38,729 nt of DNA from an uncultured Polaribacter sp. (GCF_947497695.1 NZ_CANMHM010000019.1:1-38729), one strand, 5' to 3'. Shown: positions 27,304 to 37,287, numbered from the stretch's first letter. Notes: generated by a model not told the origin, from the letters alone. A program made the numbers and translations.

Positions 27304-27996
27304 TTATTCTCCAGCTTCTTTTTTTGCTTCTTCTACCATTTCTTCATTGGCTACAATAGCAAACTCTACACGTCTGTTTTTACTTCTTCCTTCTGCAGTT
27401 TCATTCGTTGCAATTGGGTTAGCAATACCCAAACCTTTCGTTTCCATTCTTTCAGCAACAATTCCTCTAGAAACTAAATATTGTTTTACAGAATTTGCTC
27501 TTTTAGCAGAAAGTTCTTGGTTATACTCAACTCTACCAGTACTATCTGTGTAACCATTAATGGCAATATTTGTTTTTTCGTAGTGGTTAAGAACAGTAAT
27601 TAACTTTTCTAAGTTTGCTTCTGCTTCTGTTGTTAATGTAGATTTATTAGTGTCAAATCTTACTGCATTTTCACCTAAAGTTAGCATAATACCTTCACCA
27701 ACTCTTTCTACAGCTGCACCAGGTAAAGCCTCTTCGATTTCACGAGCTTGTTTGTCCATTTTTTTACCAATAATTCCACCAGTAACACCACCAACAACAC
27801 CACCTAAAACAGCCCCTAATTCAGAGTTTTTTCCATTTCCAACATTGTTACCAATTACTGCACCCAAAATAGCACCAGCAGTTGTACCAATTGTTGCACC
27901 TTTTTGAGTATTACTAGCGTTTTTAACAGCTTCACAAGAAGTTAGAGTTGCTGATATAAAAAGTATTGATAAACTGTAAATTATTATTTTTTTCAT
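27304..27996 (-). CDS. OmpA-family lipoprotein with glycine zipper
   Basis: A 230-aa outer-membrane lipoprotein. The signal peptide ends in LTSC (Cys21). A glycine-zipper membrane segment follows (about 33-80, repeated GxxxG such as GATIGTTAGAILGAVIG). Then comes an OmpA-like peptidoglycan-binding domain (about 100-218) with GYTDSTGRVEYNQELSAKRA and GRSKNRRVEF, and an acidic tail. It should anchor the outer membrane to peptidoglycan. It follows the lipocalin-like lipoprotein gene by 18 bases, probably in one operon, and is closed by a strong hairpin. Confidence 0.93.
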   Translation of the reverse strand: MKKIIIYSLSILFISATLTSCEAVKNASNTQKGATIGTTAGAILGAVIGNNVGNGKNSELGAVLGGVVGGVTGGIIGKKMDKQAREIEEALPGAAVERVGEGIMLTLGENAVRFDTNKSTLTTEAEANLEKLITVLNHYEKTNIAINGYTDSTGRVEYNQELSAKRANSVKQYLVSRGIVAERMETKGLGIANPIATNETAEGRSKNRRVEFAIVANEEMVEEAKKEAGE

Positions 27997-28014
27997 TGTA
28001 TGATTTTTTAGTGA

Positions 28015-28491
28015 TTAATTTCTTTGAAATGTATAAGTAATATTTTTTGTTTGACCTCCAACGTTAATTTCATCAACCAAGTCGAAACTTGTTTCTGTTA
28101 AATTATTGATGTCTAAAATAAAACCATTGAGTACTTCTTTGGCTTTGTAATCATTGGTAAATTTAAAAACAAATTTACCATCTTTGTTAACATACCAAGT
28201 TATTGGTGAGTTATACTCTTTACAAGAAGTATCTGGGTTGTTTAATTTCATTTCTCCTTTATTGTTGTTGGATATAAAACTCCAATTACTACCAACAAGG
28301 CATTGAGAATCTCCTAAATTAAAAGAAGTTACTTTTAAGAAATCTGATCCAGGAAAGTTAACAGCAGTAATTGTAAAATTGCCTTTTAACATTCTTTCTG
28401 TTTTGTTGTCTAGTTTAGTATTTACAACAGCAGTAGATTTACAACCAATCATTGCTGTTAAAAATAATAGAATACATACTGTTTTTTTCAT
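28015..28491 (-). CDS. lipocalin-like lipoprotein
   Basis: A 158-aa lipoprotein with the signal peptide ending in MIGC (Cys17). The mature domain is beta-rich with an opening LKGNFTITAVNFPG, two further cysteines that could form a disulfide (CLVGSNWSF and DTSCKEY), and a final ITYTFQRN strand. This fits flavobacterial lipocalin-family lipoproteins. It is the first gene of a two-gene unit with the OmpA lipoprotein. Ligand unknown. The 270 bases upstream hold only a terminator for the next gene and no clear promoter box. Confidence 0.75.
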   Translation of the reverse strand: MKKTVCILLFLTAMIGCKSTAVVNTKLDNKTERMLKGNFTITAVNFPGSDFLKVTSFNLGDSQCLVGSNWSFISNNNKGEMKLNNPDTSCKEYNSPITWYVNKDGKFVFKFTNDYKAKEVLNGFILDINNLTETSFDLVDEINVGGQTKNITYTFQRN

Positions 28492-28705
28492 AAGTAATAT
28501 AGATTAAGTTTATGCTAAGTTAATAAAACTAAATAACATATTTTATATGTTTAGTTTTTAGACACCTCATGTATTTCAAGGTCACTTAATTACGCTTGTA
28601 TTGATAGATTTTATTTGATAAATTGTTGTTTTAAGTTTTCTTTTTTTTAATATTTTTGCTTTTAAACTTACGCTATTGACTGAAAGTTTTCAATTTATTT
28701 GAATA

Positions 28706-28742
28706 CAAAAAAAAAGCAACTTAAATTTAATAAGTTGCTTTT
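28706..28742 (-). terminator. intrinsic terminator
   Basis: A 12-bp stem (28712-28723 with 28731-28742) encloses a 7-base loop and is followed on the minus strand by a run of nine or more T. It lies about 20 bases after the stop of the TM-helix protein gene. Confidence 0.85.
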
Positions 28743-28761
28743 AAAAGAAGGTGAAATTAAT

Positions 28762-29916
28762 TTACTTTTTATTGAATTTATCTAAAATTTTATCCATTTG
28801 TTTCCCTGCAGCTTCACGACCACCTAAACCAAAAGATAATACAATTGTTAATGCAATTGCACCTAAAGTAATACCAAATGCCATATTAATAATATTATCT
28901 GCAATACCCATTCTGCCTAAACCAATTGCTAAAAATATTGCTAAAATTGCAGCTTTAATAATACCTCCTACAAAGGCATTACTATCAGATTTCATAAAAG
29001 CTTTTGTAGCAATGGTTGCAATAAAATTACCAATTGCTAAAATAATTAATCCGAATAAAATGTTTCCTGCAATTGCTACTATTGTATTCATTAATTCAGA
29101 TAATTGAGTAAACTCTAATTTATCTGTTGCAGTCATCAATCCAAAAATAATGATGAATGCATACACAATATTTGCAATTACTTTTGCAACATCTGTTTTG
29201 CCAACAATTGCATTTAAATTTGCTTTTTCTAAAAGTTCATTTAATTGTAAACTCTCTAATAATTCTTTTATTAAAGTGCTTAAAAACTTACCACCAACAA
29301 TAAATACAATTAATATTATTGTTGCTAAAAGTATTTTAGGAATTGCATTAAAAAATTCGTTTAAAACATTTGCTGCTGGTGTAGAAATTACATCCATATT
29401 TAAAATGTTTAGTGCTTGTATTAAAAGAGGGATAAAGATAAAAATGAAAACAATCTTTTTTAAGATGTTTGTTAAATTGATGTTTTCTGGCAAACGTAAT
29501 TTTGGAGCAAATTTCTGAATGGTATCTCCAGATAACCCTACCAATTCAGCAATAATAGTTGCTAGCATATAGCCAATATAACCTACTAAACCTGCACCAA
29601 TAATATTTGGTATGTAACTTGTAAAGCTATTTAGTAATTGTTTAACAGGGTCTAAAACACTAGTCATGCCTAATTTGTCTAATGCTAACATAAACACAAA
29701 AATCATTACAATATAATAAACTAATTTGCCTATTAATTTAGCGATGCTAACTTTACCATCAAGAGAATTGTCTATACCTGTTTTTTTAATCACTTTTGTA
29801 AGAACTCTTTTCAAGATTCCTGCAATAAACCATCCAATAATAATGATGATTAATGCACTAATTGGTGTACCAAAAGAAGCTGTTACGTTGTTGTAAATTT
29901 CAATAATTTGATCCAT
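28762..29916 (-). CDS. mechanosensitive-channel-like protein with conserved TM-helix repeats
   Basis: A 384-aa integral inner-membrane protein with about nine hydrophobic helices. The short amphipathic repeats (GLVGYIGYMLATIIAEL, ALNILN, KFLSTLIKELLESL, NFIATIATKAF) match the 'conserved TM helix' family related to MscS/CmpX proteins. The chain ends FGLGGREAAGKQMDKI, a segment typical of this group. It lacks the cytoplasmic MscS beta and alpha/beta domains, so gating or channel activity is inferred. It stands alone, divergent from the DUF5362 gene, and is ended by a strong hairpin. Confidence 0.85.
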   Translation of the reverse strand: MDQIIEIYNNVTASFGTPISALIIIIIGWFIAGILKRVLTKVIKKTGIDNSLDGKVSIAKLIGKLVYYIVMIFVFMLALDKLGMTSVLDPVKQLLNSFTSYIPNIIGAGLVGYIGYMLATIIAELVGLSGDTIQKFAPKLRLPENINLTNILKKIVFIFIFIPLLIQALNILNMDVISTPAANVLNEFFNAIPKILLATIILIVFIVGGKFLSTLIKELLESLQLNELLEKANLNAIVGKTDVAKVIANIVYAFIIIFGLMTATDKLEFTQLSELMNTIVAIAGNILFGLIILAIGNFIATIATKAFMKSDSNAFVGGIIKAAILAIFLAIGLGRMGIADNIINMAFGITLGAIALTIVLSFGLGGREAAGKQMDKILDKFNKK

Positions 29917-30063
29917 TTTAATTTGATTTTGTTGATTTAATTTTAGGACACTATAATTTACTAAAAGTCACAATAAGTGTAATTTAATTGCTGTTTTTTG
30001 GTGTAATTTGCTTTTATAAGTTTGCAATTTTTAAGTTGCTTCTATTTATACTTTTTATTTACT

Positions 30064-30071
30064 TATTTTTG
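30064..30071 (+). promoter_or_regulatory. -7 box of the DUF5362 gene
   Basis: TATTTTTG matches TAnnTTTG 22 bases before the ATG; a TTG lies 25 bases further upstream. A second exact match, TAAGTTTG at 30017-30024 with TTG 16 bases upstream, is an equally possible start site. Confidence 0.4.
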
Positions 30072-30093
30072 ATAAAAAAAAGATAATTTTATT

Positions 30094-30537
30094 ATGATAC
30101 ACAATCCTATTACTCGATTAGAACAGTTAACAATAACAGGTACCGCTAAAATTTTTTTAAAAGAAACCGCTAAATGGGGAAAGTTTTTGTCTGTTATTGG
30201 TTTTATTTTAATTGGTTTGATGTTGATTTTGGCAGCATTTTCAACTACTATTTTTGATATGGTTGGTAAAATGCAACCAGGAATACCAGAAAATATGGGG
30301 TTAACAATGAGTATTACTTATCTGTTTTTAGCATTTATTTACTTTTTTCCCGTGTATTATTTGTTACAGTTTTCTAATAAAATGAAGAAAGCTTTGGCTA
30401 CTAAAAATGATGAAGCTTTGGCAAAATCGTTTGAGATGTTAAAATCTCATTATAAATTTATTGGTGTTTTTACAATAATAACAATTTCATTATATGTTTT
30501 GATAATTGTTGCTGCTACTTTTGGGAGTATGTTTTAA
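30094..30537 (+). CDS. DUF5362-like membrane protein
   Basis: A 147-aa inner-membrane protein. It has a soluble N-terminus (1-30), a hydrophobic helix (about 32-52), a second one (about 72-92, ITYLFLAFIYFFPVYYLL), an amphipathic charged segment (about 93-118, KMKKALATKNDEALAKSF) and a final helix (about 120-145). The pattern fits DUF5362 of Bacteroidota. It is a single gene followed by a hairpin shared with the convergent AsmA gene. Function unknown. Confidence 0.8.
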   Translation: MIHNPITRLEQLTITGTAKIFLKETAKWGKFLSVIGFILIGLMLILAAFSTTIFDMVGKMQPGIPENMGLTMSITYLFLAFIYFFPVYYLLQFSNKMKKALATKNDEALAKSFEMLKSHYKFIGVFTIITISLYVLIIVAATFGSMF

Positions 30538-30557
30538 AAGGATAAAATTTTTACAAA

Positions 30558-30590
30558 AAAAAAAGGAAAGCAAAACACTTTCCTTTTTTT
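30558..30590. terminator. bidirectional intrinsic terminator
   Basis: A 13-bp stem (30558-30570 with 30578-30590) encloses a 7-base loop, with an A run on one arm and a T run on the other. It lies between the stops of the convergent DUF5362 and AsmA genes and serves both. Confidence 0.85.
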
Positions 30591-30606
30591 AATAACTTAC
30601 TTTTCG

Positions 30607-33222
30607 TTATTTTTTCTTACCAAACAAACCACCTAGAACATCTTTCACTTTATCCTTTACAGCATCTTTAGCAGTTTCTTTTATACTTGTTGAATCTTGT
30701 TTTTTGGTGTTAACTCCAATAATATCATTCAGTTTATTGTTTAGTTGGTCTTTACCTTTTGCTATCAAAGCATTTTTTTGTTTTTCAACCAAATCTTTTA
30801 CCAAATTAGTGGTTGCATCTTTTATGTTTGATGAAAAATTAGGATTTGTAAAACTACCTGTTAAGTTACCTTTTACAGGAATACTTGTTATAGAAGCAGC
30901 ATCTTTTGCCGTTAATTTTGCAATTAAATTGGTAACCTCTGTTCCTAAATATTTAACAGGTACATCAAACACAATATCATAAGCCATTTTTTTATCAAAA
31001 CCATGTTTACCAGAAACTTGCAGGCCAACATCTTTGTAGTTTAATTGTATGGGTTTTACAGTAACTTCTCCGTTATCAAAAGAAAACATTCCTTTTACGT
31101 TATTTAAGTTTAATTTATTAATATCTAAAAAGTTTACTTTTTCAGTTAATGTCGTTAACAATTTAGAATCGCTTTGTTTTATTTTAGTATCTAACAATTG
31201 GCCCAATAAATTACCAGAAATAGTTTGTAGGTTAGGTGTCATATCATCATTTAAATCTCCAGAAATGTTGATGGTAGAATTTACTTTACCAGCAACAGCT
31301 TTAGCAATAGGAGCAATTGATTTTAGCATTTCTAAGTTCCCAAAAGATTCGCCAATGTTTAATTGGTTTAAATTTAAATCCATTTTAAAGGTAGATGTAG
31401 TAGCTTTAGTAGACACGTTTCCGTTGAAACCAATATTACCTCCAAAAATATCTGATTTTAGATTTTTTAAATCAATGGTTTCATCATGAATCAAAAGATC
31501 ACCAGAAACGTTGGTAAGGTTTATGTTATCATACACCACTTTTTTGGCGTTTGCTGTTAATTTTACATCTAAAAAAGCAGGAATTTTTAAAGAACCAGTT
31601 TCTGTAATGTTAGCATTAGAAGTAGTGTCATTTTCCGCAATAAAATCAGCAACTTTAATAGTATTTGCATTTAGCGTAAAATTTCCTTTAAGTACATCAT
31701 TTTTAAAAATAAAGCCATAAAAATTATCAAGGTTTCCTTTTAAAGAGAGATCAGAAGAGCCTGTTTTTGCTTCAAACTCATTTAATTTTATAGCGTTTGT
31801 GTTAAAGGTAATCCCTGTTTTTTGAATAAAAAACGGATTTGCAACATCTTTGCCATCATATTTAAAATCACGAACCGTTATTTCTCCTGCGTTTTTAATA
31901 TTTTCATATTTTCCATTTTCAACAGAATTCATATCAAAATTAGTTTTGATATCAGCATTTAAAATACCTGCTAATTCTTGTTGTAATGCAGGATACACTT
32001 TGCTAATATTTCCTAAATTAAGTGTTCCTTTTGCTTCTAAATTTATAGTTGGGGTTGTTGTAATGCTTTTAACATTTCCTTTTGCAGAAAAAGTATCTTC
32101 ATCAACTTTAAAATTAAAGGTATTAATGTCTACATAAGTGTCTTTTACAAGCCCTGTTTTATTAATTATTTTAGAATCAATATTGATGTTTTCTACTGCT
32201 TTAGGCAAATCAGCATATTTAAAAAGAGCATTTTTTGATGAAACACGAATATCAAAAGCAGGAATTGTAGTTTCAGACAAAGAACCTTTTACAACACCAT
32301 TTACTTCAAAATTCCCTGCTGTTTTTATGGTTGATAAATTCCCTGCATATTGCTCAGGTATTAGTGCTAAAGCGTTTTTAAAAGACGATGTTGGTGTTTT
32401 AAAATTCAAATCATACACTTGATCACTATCGTTTAATTGAATAAAACCATCAAATTCTAAAGGTAATTGATTAATGTGACCTGTGTTTTCTTTAAAAGTG
32501 TATTTGCTGTTTTTTAAATCCATCTCTAAAACGGCATCTAAACTAATTTTTACTTTTTTAAGGTAATTGGTATTCTCTAAATCAAAAGATACATATCCTG
32601 TTGTTTCAGTATCAAGATTAAAAATATCTTCAGCAAAATTTCCTTCTCCAGTATGATAAATACTATCTAAACTAAGTTTTGTATTGGTACTTCTATCAAC
32701 ATAGTTAAAGTTGATATTTTCTAATTGATACTCTTCAAGATTAAAAGAAAAAGAACTGTTTGAAGTTTCTGGGGTTGCTGTTTGAGTATTCTCTTTGGCA
32801 ATATCAAAATTTCCTTTGCCCTCTTTGTTAAAAATAATATTTATAGTTCCATTTGCAGCAGCAATACTTTTAACAGCAATTGCTTCATCTGCTTTTTTAA
32901 GGAGTTCTGTAATATTCATGGCAAAACTCAATTCTTTTGCATTTACTAAAGTGTCGCCCACAAAAGGAGCGTGGTTTACAACTGTCAAATCATTTACAGT
33001 TAAACTTACTAATGGAAAGTTTTTTAAAAGACTTAGGTTTGCTTCCTTAAAATTTACAGTAGCATTTATATTATTGTTAACGGTTTTAGTAACCATTTCT
33101 GCAATTTTATCTTTAAAAATATAAGGTATTGAAACCAATGCAATTACTAAAAGTAACAAAACAATAGCACCCCATTTTAGAATTCTTTTTCCTAATGACT
33201 TTTTCTTTTTTTCAGTTTCCAT
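30607..33222 (-). CDS. AsmA-family envelope protein
   Basis: An 871-aa protein with a lysine-rich cytoplasmic start (1-14), one membrane anchor (about 15-35) and a long periplasmic region. The AsmA N-terminal signature follows (FPLVSLTVNDLTVVN). Repeated beta-strand units (VKGSLSETTIPAFDIRVSS, LKGNLDNFYGFIF) build the groove-like fold proposed for AsmA/bridge-like lipid carriers. The C-terminal AsmA_2-like part has GKVNSTINISGDL and PVKYLGTEVTNL. The lysine-rich end (DVLGGLFGKKK) is common in this family. A role in phospholipid transport or outer-membrane homeostasis is known for relatives and inferred here. It is transcribed alone. Confidence 0.9.
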   Translation of the reverse strand: METEKKKKSLGKRILKWGAIVLLLLVIALVSIPYIFKDKIAEMVTKTVNNNINATVNFKEANLSLLKNFPLVSLTVNDLTVVNHAPFVGDTLVNAKELSFAMNITELLKKADEAIAVKSIAAANGTINIIFNKEGKGNFDIAKENTQTATPETSNSSFSFNLEEYQLENINFNYVDRSTNTKLSLDSIYHTGEGNFAEDIFNLDTETTGYVSFDLENTNYLKKVKISLDAVLEMDLKNSKYTFKENTGHINQLPLEFDGFIQLNDSDQVYDLNFKTPTSSFKNALALIPEQYAGNLSTIKTAGNFEVNGVVKGSLSETTIPAFDIRVSSKNALFKYADLPKAVENINIDSKIINKTGLVKDTYVDINTFNFKVDEDTFSAKGNVKSITTTPTINLEAKGTLNLGNISKVYPALQQELAGILNADIKTNFDMNSVENGKYENIKNAGEITVRDFKYDGKDVANPFFIQKTGITFNTNAIKLNEFEAKTGSSDLSLKGNLDNFYGFIFKNDVLKGNFTLNANTIKVADFIAENDTTSNANITETGSLKIPAFLDVKLTANAKKVVYDNINLTNVSGDLLIHDETIDLKNLKSDIFGGNIGFNGNVSTKATTSTFKMDLNLNQLNIGESFGNLEMLKSIAPIAKAVAGKVNSTINISGDLNDDMTPNLQTISGNLLGQLLDTKIKQSDSKLLTTLTEKVNFLDINKLNLNNVKGMFSFDNGEVTVKPIQLNYKDVGLQVSGKHGFDKKMAYDIVFDVPVKYLGTEVTNLIAKLTAKDAASITSIPVKGNLTGSFTNPNFSSNIKDATTNLVKDLVEKQKNALIAKGKDQLNNKLNDIIGVNTKKQDSTSIKETAKDAVKDKVKDVLGGLFGKKK

Positions 33223-33248
33223 TTTTTTACGTTGTTAAATATCAATCT

Positions 33249-33256
33249 CAAAAATA
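33249..33256 (-). promoter_or_regulatory. -7 box of the AsmA gene
   Basis: Minus-strand TATTTTTG matches TAnnTTTG exactly, 27 bases before the ATG at 33222. No TTG is seen at the usual -33 spacing. Confidence 0.35.
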
Positions 33257-33369
33257 CAATTTAACTATTTGATTTTGTGTTTATAGAAAGTTAAATTCGA
33301 GGTATTCATTTTAAATATTTAGATCAGAATTACATCATAAGTATTTACTATTTTAAAGCCAGTTTTTTT

Positions 33370-33693
33370 TTATTTAAACATATCCATTCCAGGAATGTTT
33401 GGCATGCCGTTTTTAGCAGCAACAGCTAATTCTGCTTCATTAATTTTAGAGGCTTTCTCAATCGCTTTATTTAAAGCAATAATTAAGTAATCTTCTAATT
33501 CTTCTGCATCAGTAAGTAAAGCATTATCAATAGAAATTGCTTTAATTTCTCTGTTTGCTGTTAAAGTAATTTTTAGTTTTCCTTCTGCAGCAACTTCATC
33601 AACTAAAACAGAATTTAACCTTGTTTTGGTTTTTTCTACTTCTTGTTGTGCATTTTTTAATTTGTCCATCATTCCAGATAAGTCTCCAAACAT
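33370..33693 (-). CDS. YbaB/EbfC-family nucleoid-associated protein
   Basis: A 107-aa DNA-binding protein. The N-terminal helix ([16 protein letters not shown]) is followed by a beta-sheet ([23 protein letters not shown]) and C-terminal helices ([19 protein letters not shown]), with the flexible [12 protein letters not shown] end usual in the family. YbaB forms tweezer-shaped dimers that bind DNA without strong sequence specificity. It is usually next to dnaX/recR; here it is alone and divergent from the oligopeptidase gene. Confidence 0.92.
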   Translation of the reverse strand: MFGDLSGMMDKLKNAQQEVEKTKTRLNSVLVDEVAAEGKLKITLTANREIKAISIDNALLTDAEELEDYLIIALNKAIEKASKINEAELAVAAKNGMPNIPGMDMFK

Positions 33694-33716
33694 AATTTTG
33701 TGTTTTTAATTGATTG

Positions 33717-33724
33717 CAAATTTA
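33717..33724 (-). promoter_or_regulatory. -7 box of ybaB-like gene
   Basis: Minus-strand TAAATTTG matches TAnnTTTG, 24 bases before the ATG at 33693, in the 63-base gap shared with the divergent oligopeptidase gene. The -33 element is not evident. Confidence 0.4.
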
Positions 33725-33756
33725 GTATTTTTATTAGGAAATAAAATCGCCTAAAA

Positions 33757-35934
33757 ATGATAAAAATAGTAAGTCCTTTCATTCTTTTAAGTATTACATT
33801 TGCAATCGCTTGTAAAAATAAGATGATGAAAAGTACAGATGCAAAAATTCCTGTAGCTACTAAAATAGCTACAAAGTTAGAGAAACATGGAGATGTTAGA
33901 ATTGATGATTATTTTTGGATGCGTTTATCTGACGAGCAAAAAAATGCTATTGAAAAAGATGATCAAACTCAAAAAGTAATCAATTATTTAGAGGAAGAGA
34001 ATGCTTATTACAGACAAGTAACTAAAATTACCAAGCCTTTTGAAGAAGCGTTGTTTTTAGAAATGAAAGGTAGAATTAAAGAAGATGATGCTTCTGTACC
34101 TTATAAAAGCAATGGTTATTTTTATATTACAAGTTATAAAACGGGGAATCAATACCCAATTTATAGTCGTAAAAAAGGAAATTTAGAAGCTCAGGAAGAA
34201 CTACTTTTTGATGTAAATGAAATGGCAAAAGATTTCGATTATTATCAATTAGGTGGTTTAAATATTTCTAACGATAATAAATTGGTTGTTTTTGCAACAG
34301 ACACTGTAAGCAGAAGGCAATATTTTTTACGAATTAAAAATCTTGAAACAGGAGAAATTTATAAAGATATTATAGAAAATACAACAGGAGGTTCTGTTTG
34401 GGCAAATGATAATAAAACTATTTTTTATACCAAAAAGAACCCAGAGACCTTAAGAAGTGAAAAAGTTTTTAGACATGTTTTAGGAACTCCAACAAGTGAA
34501 GATGTTGAGGTTTATCATGAAAAAGACGATACTTTTGGAACGTATGTAACAAAATCTAAATCAGACAAATACATTATTATTGGGTCTCATAGCACAGTTT
34601 CTACAGAGGCACAATATTTAGATGCAGACAATCCTACAGGTAAATTTACCATGCTACAAGCAAGAGAAAGAGATTTAGAATATAGTGTTTCGCATTTTGG
34701 AGATTATTTTTATTTGTTGACCAATAAAGACAATGCCATTAATTTTAAGATGATGAAAACCCCAATTTCTAATACAAGTAAAGAAAATTGGGTTGATGTG
34801 ATACCTCATAGAGAAGCAACTTTATTAGAAGATTTTTCAATATTTAAAGACTATTTAGTATTAGAAGAACGTACCAATGGTTTAAATAAAATTAGAATAA
34901 AACGTTGGGACGAAACAGCAGATTATTACTTGCCTTTTGATGAGGAAACGTATGCTGCAGGAGTATTTTCTAACCCAGAGTTTGATACGGATATTATTCG
35001 TTATTCATACAATTCTTTCACAACACCTAGTTCTGTGATTGATTTTAATATGACAAATCAATCAAAAGAAATTAAAAAAGAACAAGCAGTTTTAGGAGGG
35101 AAGTTTAAAAAAGAAAACTACGTAAGTAAGCGTCTTTGGGCAACTGCAAGAGATGGTAAAAAAGTAGCTATTTCTTTAGTTCATCATAAAGATACAGAAC
35201 TCAATAAAAACACTCCTGTTTTACAATATGCTTATGGTTCTTATGGGCACACAATACCCGATAGTTTTTCTACAACACGTTTAAGTTTGTTAGATAGAGG
35301 TTTTGTGTATGCTTTGGCACACATTCGTGGAAGCGAATATTTAGGAAGAGAATGGTATGAAGATGGTAAAATGCTAAACAAAAAAAATACCTTTAACGAT
35401 TTTGTAGATTGTTCTCAATTTTTAATTGATCAACATTACACATCTCCAAAACATTTATATGCAATGGGAGGTTCTGCAGGAGGATTGTTAATGGGAGCGA
35501 TTGTAAATATGAATCCAGAATTGTATAACGGAATTATAGCATCTGTACCTTTTGTTGATGTGGTTTCTACCATGTTAGATGAAAGTATTCCTCTAACAAC
35601 AGGAGAATATGATGAATGGGGAAACCCAAATAATAAAGAATACTATGAGTATATAAAATCATACTCTCCTTATGATCAAGTAGAAGCAAAAGAGTATCCA
35701 AATATTTTGGTAACTACTGGTTTTCATGATTCTCAAGTGCAATATTGGGAACCTGCAAAATGGGTTGCAAAATTAAGAGATTTAAAAACAGATAAAAATG
35801 TATTGTTGTTAGATACCAATATGGAAGCAGGGCATGGAGGAGCATCTGGACGTTTTGATGCTTTAAAAGAAACTGCTAAAATGTACACTTTCTTTTTGGC
35901 ATTAGAAGATAAAGTAGAGATGGTTAAAAATTAA
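33757..35934 (+). CDS. oligopeptidase B-like S9 serine peptidase, lipoprotein
   Basis: A 725-aa S9A prolyl-oligopeptidase-family enzyme, closest to oligopeptidase B (cleaves after Arg/Lys in short peptides). The signal peptide ends FAIAC (Cys19), implying a lipoprotein, whereas E. coli PtrB is cytoplasmic. The beta-propeller spans about 90-450. The alpha/beta-hydrolase domain follows with Ser573 in GGSAGG (571-576), Asp658 in TTGFHDSQVQYWEP and His693 in EAGHGG. RGSEYLGREWYEDGK is a family hallmark. Length matches the family. It is a single gene, with no obvious terminator behind it. Confidence 0.93.
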   Translation: MIKIVSPFILLSITFAIACKNKMMKSTDAKIPVATKIATKLEKHGDVRIDDYFWMRLSDEQKNAIEKDDQTQKVINYLEEENAYYRQVTKITKPFEEALFLEMKGRIKEDDASVPYKSNGYFYITSYKTGNQYPIYSRKKGNLEAQEELLFDVNEMAKDFDYYQLGGLNISNDNKLVVFATDTVSRRQYFLRIKNLETGEIYKDIIENTTGGSVWANDNKTIFYTKKNPETLRSEKVFRHVLGTPTSEDVEVYHEKDDTFGTYVTKSKSDKYIIIGSHSTVSTEAQYLDADNPTGKFTMLQARERDLEYSVSHFGDYFYLLTNKDNAINFKMMKTPISNTSKENWVDVIPHREATLLEDFSIFKDYLVLEERTNGLNKIRIKRWDETADYYLPFDEETYAAGVFSNPEFDTDIIRYSYNSFTTPSSVIDFNMTNQSKEIKKEQAVLGGKFKKENYVSKRLWATARDGKKVAISLVHHKDTELNKNTPVLQYAYGSYGHTIPDSFSTTRLSLLDRGFVYALAHIRGSEYLGREWYEDGKMLNKKNTFNDFVDCSQFLIDQHYTSPKHLYAMGGSAGGLLMGAIVNMNPELYNGIIASVPFVDVVSTMLDESIPLTTGEYDEWGNPNNKEYYEYIKSYSPYDQVEAKEYPNILVTTGFHDSQVQYWEPAKWVAKLRDLKTDKNVLLLDTNMEAGHGGASGRFDALKETAKMYTFFLALEDKVEMVKN

Positions 35935-35969
35935 CTCTGTATCGGTTTTTAATATTTCAAGATAAGTAG

Positions 35970-35977
35970 TATTTTTG
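35970..35977 (+). promoter_or_regulatory. possible -7 box of the cysteine-synthase-like gene
   Basis: TATTTTTG matches TAnnTTTG 86 bases before the ATG at 36063. There is no TTG at -33. The leader it would produce contains a perfect 8-bp inverted repeat (TTAATACT 36008-36015, AGTATTAA 36027-36034). Confidence 0.35.
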
Positions 35978-36062
35978 TAGTCCGTGTTTGATAAATTTCA
36001 TTGGTTTTTAATACTAAATTTAGATGAGTATTAAGCTTGTGATTTTTTCGTGAATTGATAAG

Positions 36063-37058
36063 ATGACTAGAAACAAAGGAATTACAAATTCAATTTTAGA
36101 TTTAGTGGGTGAAACCCCATTGATAAAACTTCATAAGATTACTGAAAATCTCCCTGGTTCTTACTACGCAAAATTCGAAGCTTTTAATCCTGGACAATCT
36201 GCAAAAGACAGAATAGCTTTACATATTATTAACAATGCAGAAAAGAAAGGAATCTTAAAAAACGGAGCTACCATTGTAGAAACTACTTCTGGTAATACAG
36301 GTTTTAGTTTGGCAATGATTAGCATTGTTAGAGGTTACAAATGTATTTTGGCTGTAAGTGATAAATCCTCTAGAGATAAAATAGATTTGTTAAAGTCAAT
36401 GGGAGCAGAAGTGCATATTTGTCCTGCAAATGTTCCACCAGAAGACCCAAGATCTTATTATGAAGTAGCAAAAGCAATTCATAAAAAAACAAAAAATTCA
36501 GTATATATCAATCAGTATTTTAATGAGTTAAATACAGAAGCTCATTACAAAACAACAGGGCCTGAAATTTGGCAACAGACAGCTGGTAAAATTACACATT
36601 TGGTTGCAGCAAGTGGAACAGGAGGAACCATTTCTGGAACAGGTAGATACTTAAAAGAACAAAACCCAAATGTAAAAGTTTTAGGGGTAGATGCCATTGG
36701 TTCTGTACTAAAAAAATACCACGAAACAAAAGAGCTAGATTTAAGTGAAGTAAGTCCTTATAAAATAGAAGGGCTGGGTAAAAATTTAATCCCTACAGCC
36801 ACAGATTTTGATGTAATTGATATTTATGAAAAAGTATCAGACAAAGATGCTGCTCTAGAAGCTAGAAATATTGTAAAAACAGAAGGCATGTTTCCTGGTT
36901 ATACAAGTGGAGCAGTAATGAAAGCCACCAAACAATATGCTACTCAAAATATGTTTACAGAAGATAGTATGGTTGTTTTAATTTTTCCAGATCATGGATC
37001 TCGTTACATGAATAAAATTTATAGTGATATTTGGATGCAAGAAAATGGATTTTTATAG
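36063..37058 (+). CDS. PLP-dependent cysteine synthase/CBS-like enzyme, candidate cysteate synthase
   Basis: A 331-aa fold-type II PLP enzyme. The Schiff-base lysine is Lys48 in NPGQSAKDR, the substrate loop is TTSGNTG (74-80), and the phosphate-binding loop is GTGGTISG (185-192). The end [15 protein letters not shown] (about 309-323) is like cystathionine beta-synthase catalytic domains. No CBS regulatory domain is present. By family it joins a thiol, or sulfite, to an activated serine. It lies 229 bases before an alpha-oxoamine synthase that resembles cysteate acyltransferases of sulfonolipid synthesis, which makes cysteate formation (phosphoserine or similar plus sulfite) an attractive role. 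Ordinary cysteine synthase or CBS activity is the alternative. Confidence 0.85.
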   Translation: MTRNKGITNSILDLVGETPLIKLHKITENLPGSYYAKFEAFNPGQSAKDRIALHIINNAEKKGILKNGATIVETTSGNTGFSLAMISIVRGYKCILAVSDKSSRDKIDLLKSMGAEVHICPANVPPEDPRSYYEVAKAIHKKTKNSVYINQYFNELNTEAHYKTTGPEIWQQTAGKITHLVAASGTGGTISGTGRYLKEQNPNVKVLGVDAIGSVLKKYHETKELDLSEVSPYKIEGLGKNLIPTATDFDVIDIYEKVSDKDAALEARNIVKTEGMFPGYTSGAVMKATKQYATQNMFTEDSMVVLIFPDHGSRYMNKIYSDIWMQENGFL

Positions 37059-37226
37059 CTTCTATTTTTATGCTACAATTTGTAATCATTCAATATTAGG
37101 TTTTCATTAGTTCTTTTTTCATTACATTTTCTCCAAAAATAACCCATATAAATGTCTAATTTATTTATCAAGACATAAAATTTATGTTTTCTCTTTTAAA
37201 CTTTACTATTGATTGCTAAACACAAT

Positions 37227-37257
37227 TTGATAAACTGCGAAAAAAGCGGTTACTTTG
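37227..37257 (+). promoter_or_regulatory. promoter of the alpha-oxoamine synthase gene
   Basis: TTG (37227-37229), a 20-base spacer and TTACTTTG (37250-37257) fit the Bacteroidota promoter with one mismatch in the -7 box. The leader would be about 24 bases. Its presence means the gene can be expressed without the upstream cysteine-synthase-like gene. Confidence 0.5.
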
Positions 37258-37287
37258 CATTTAGATTATAAATAACAAACATCAATT

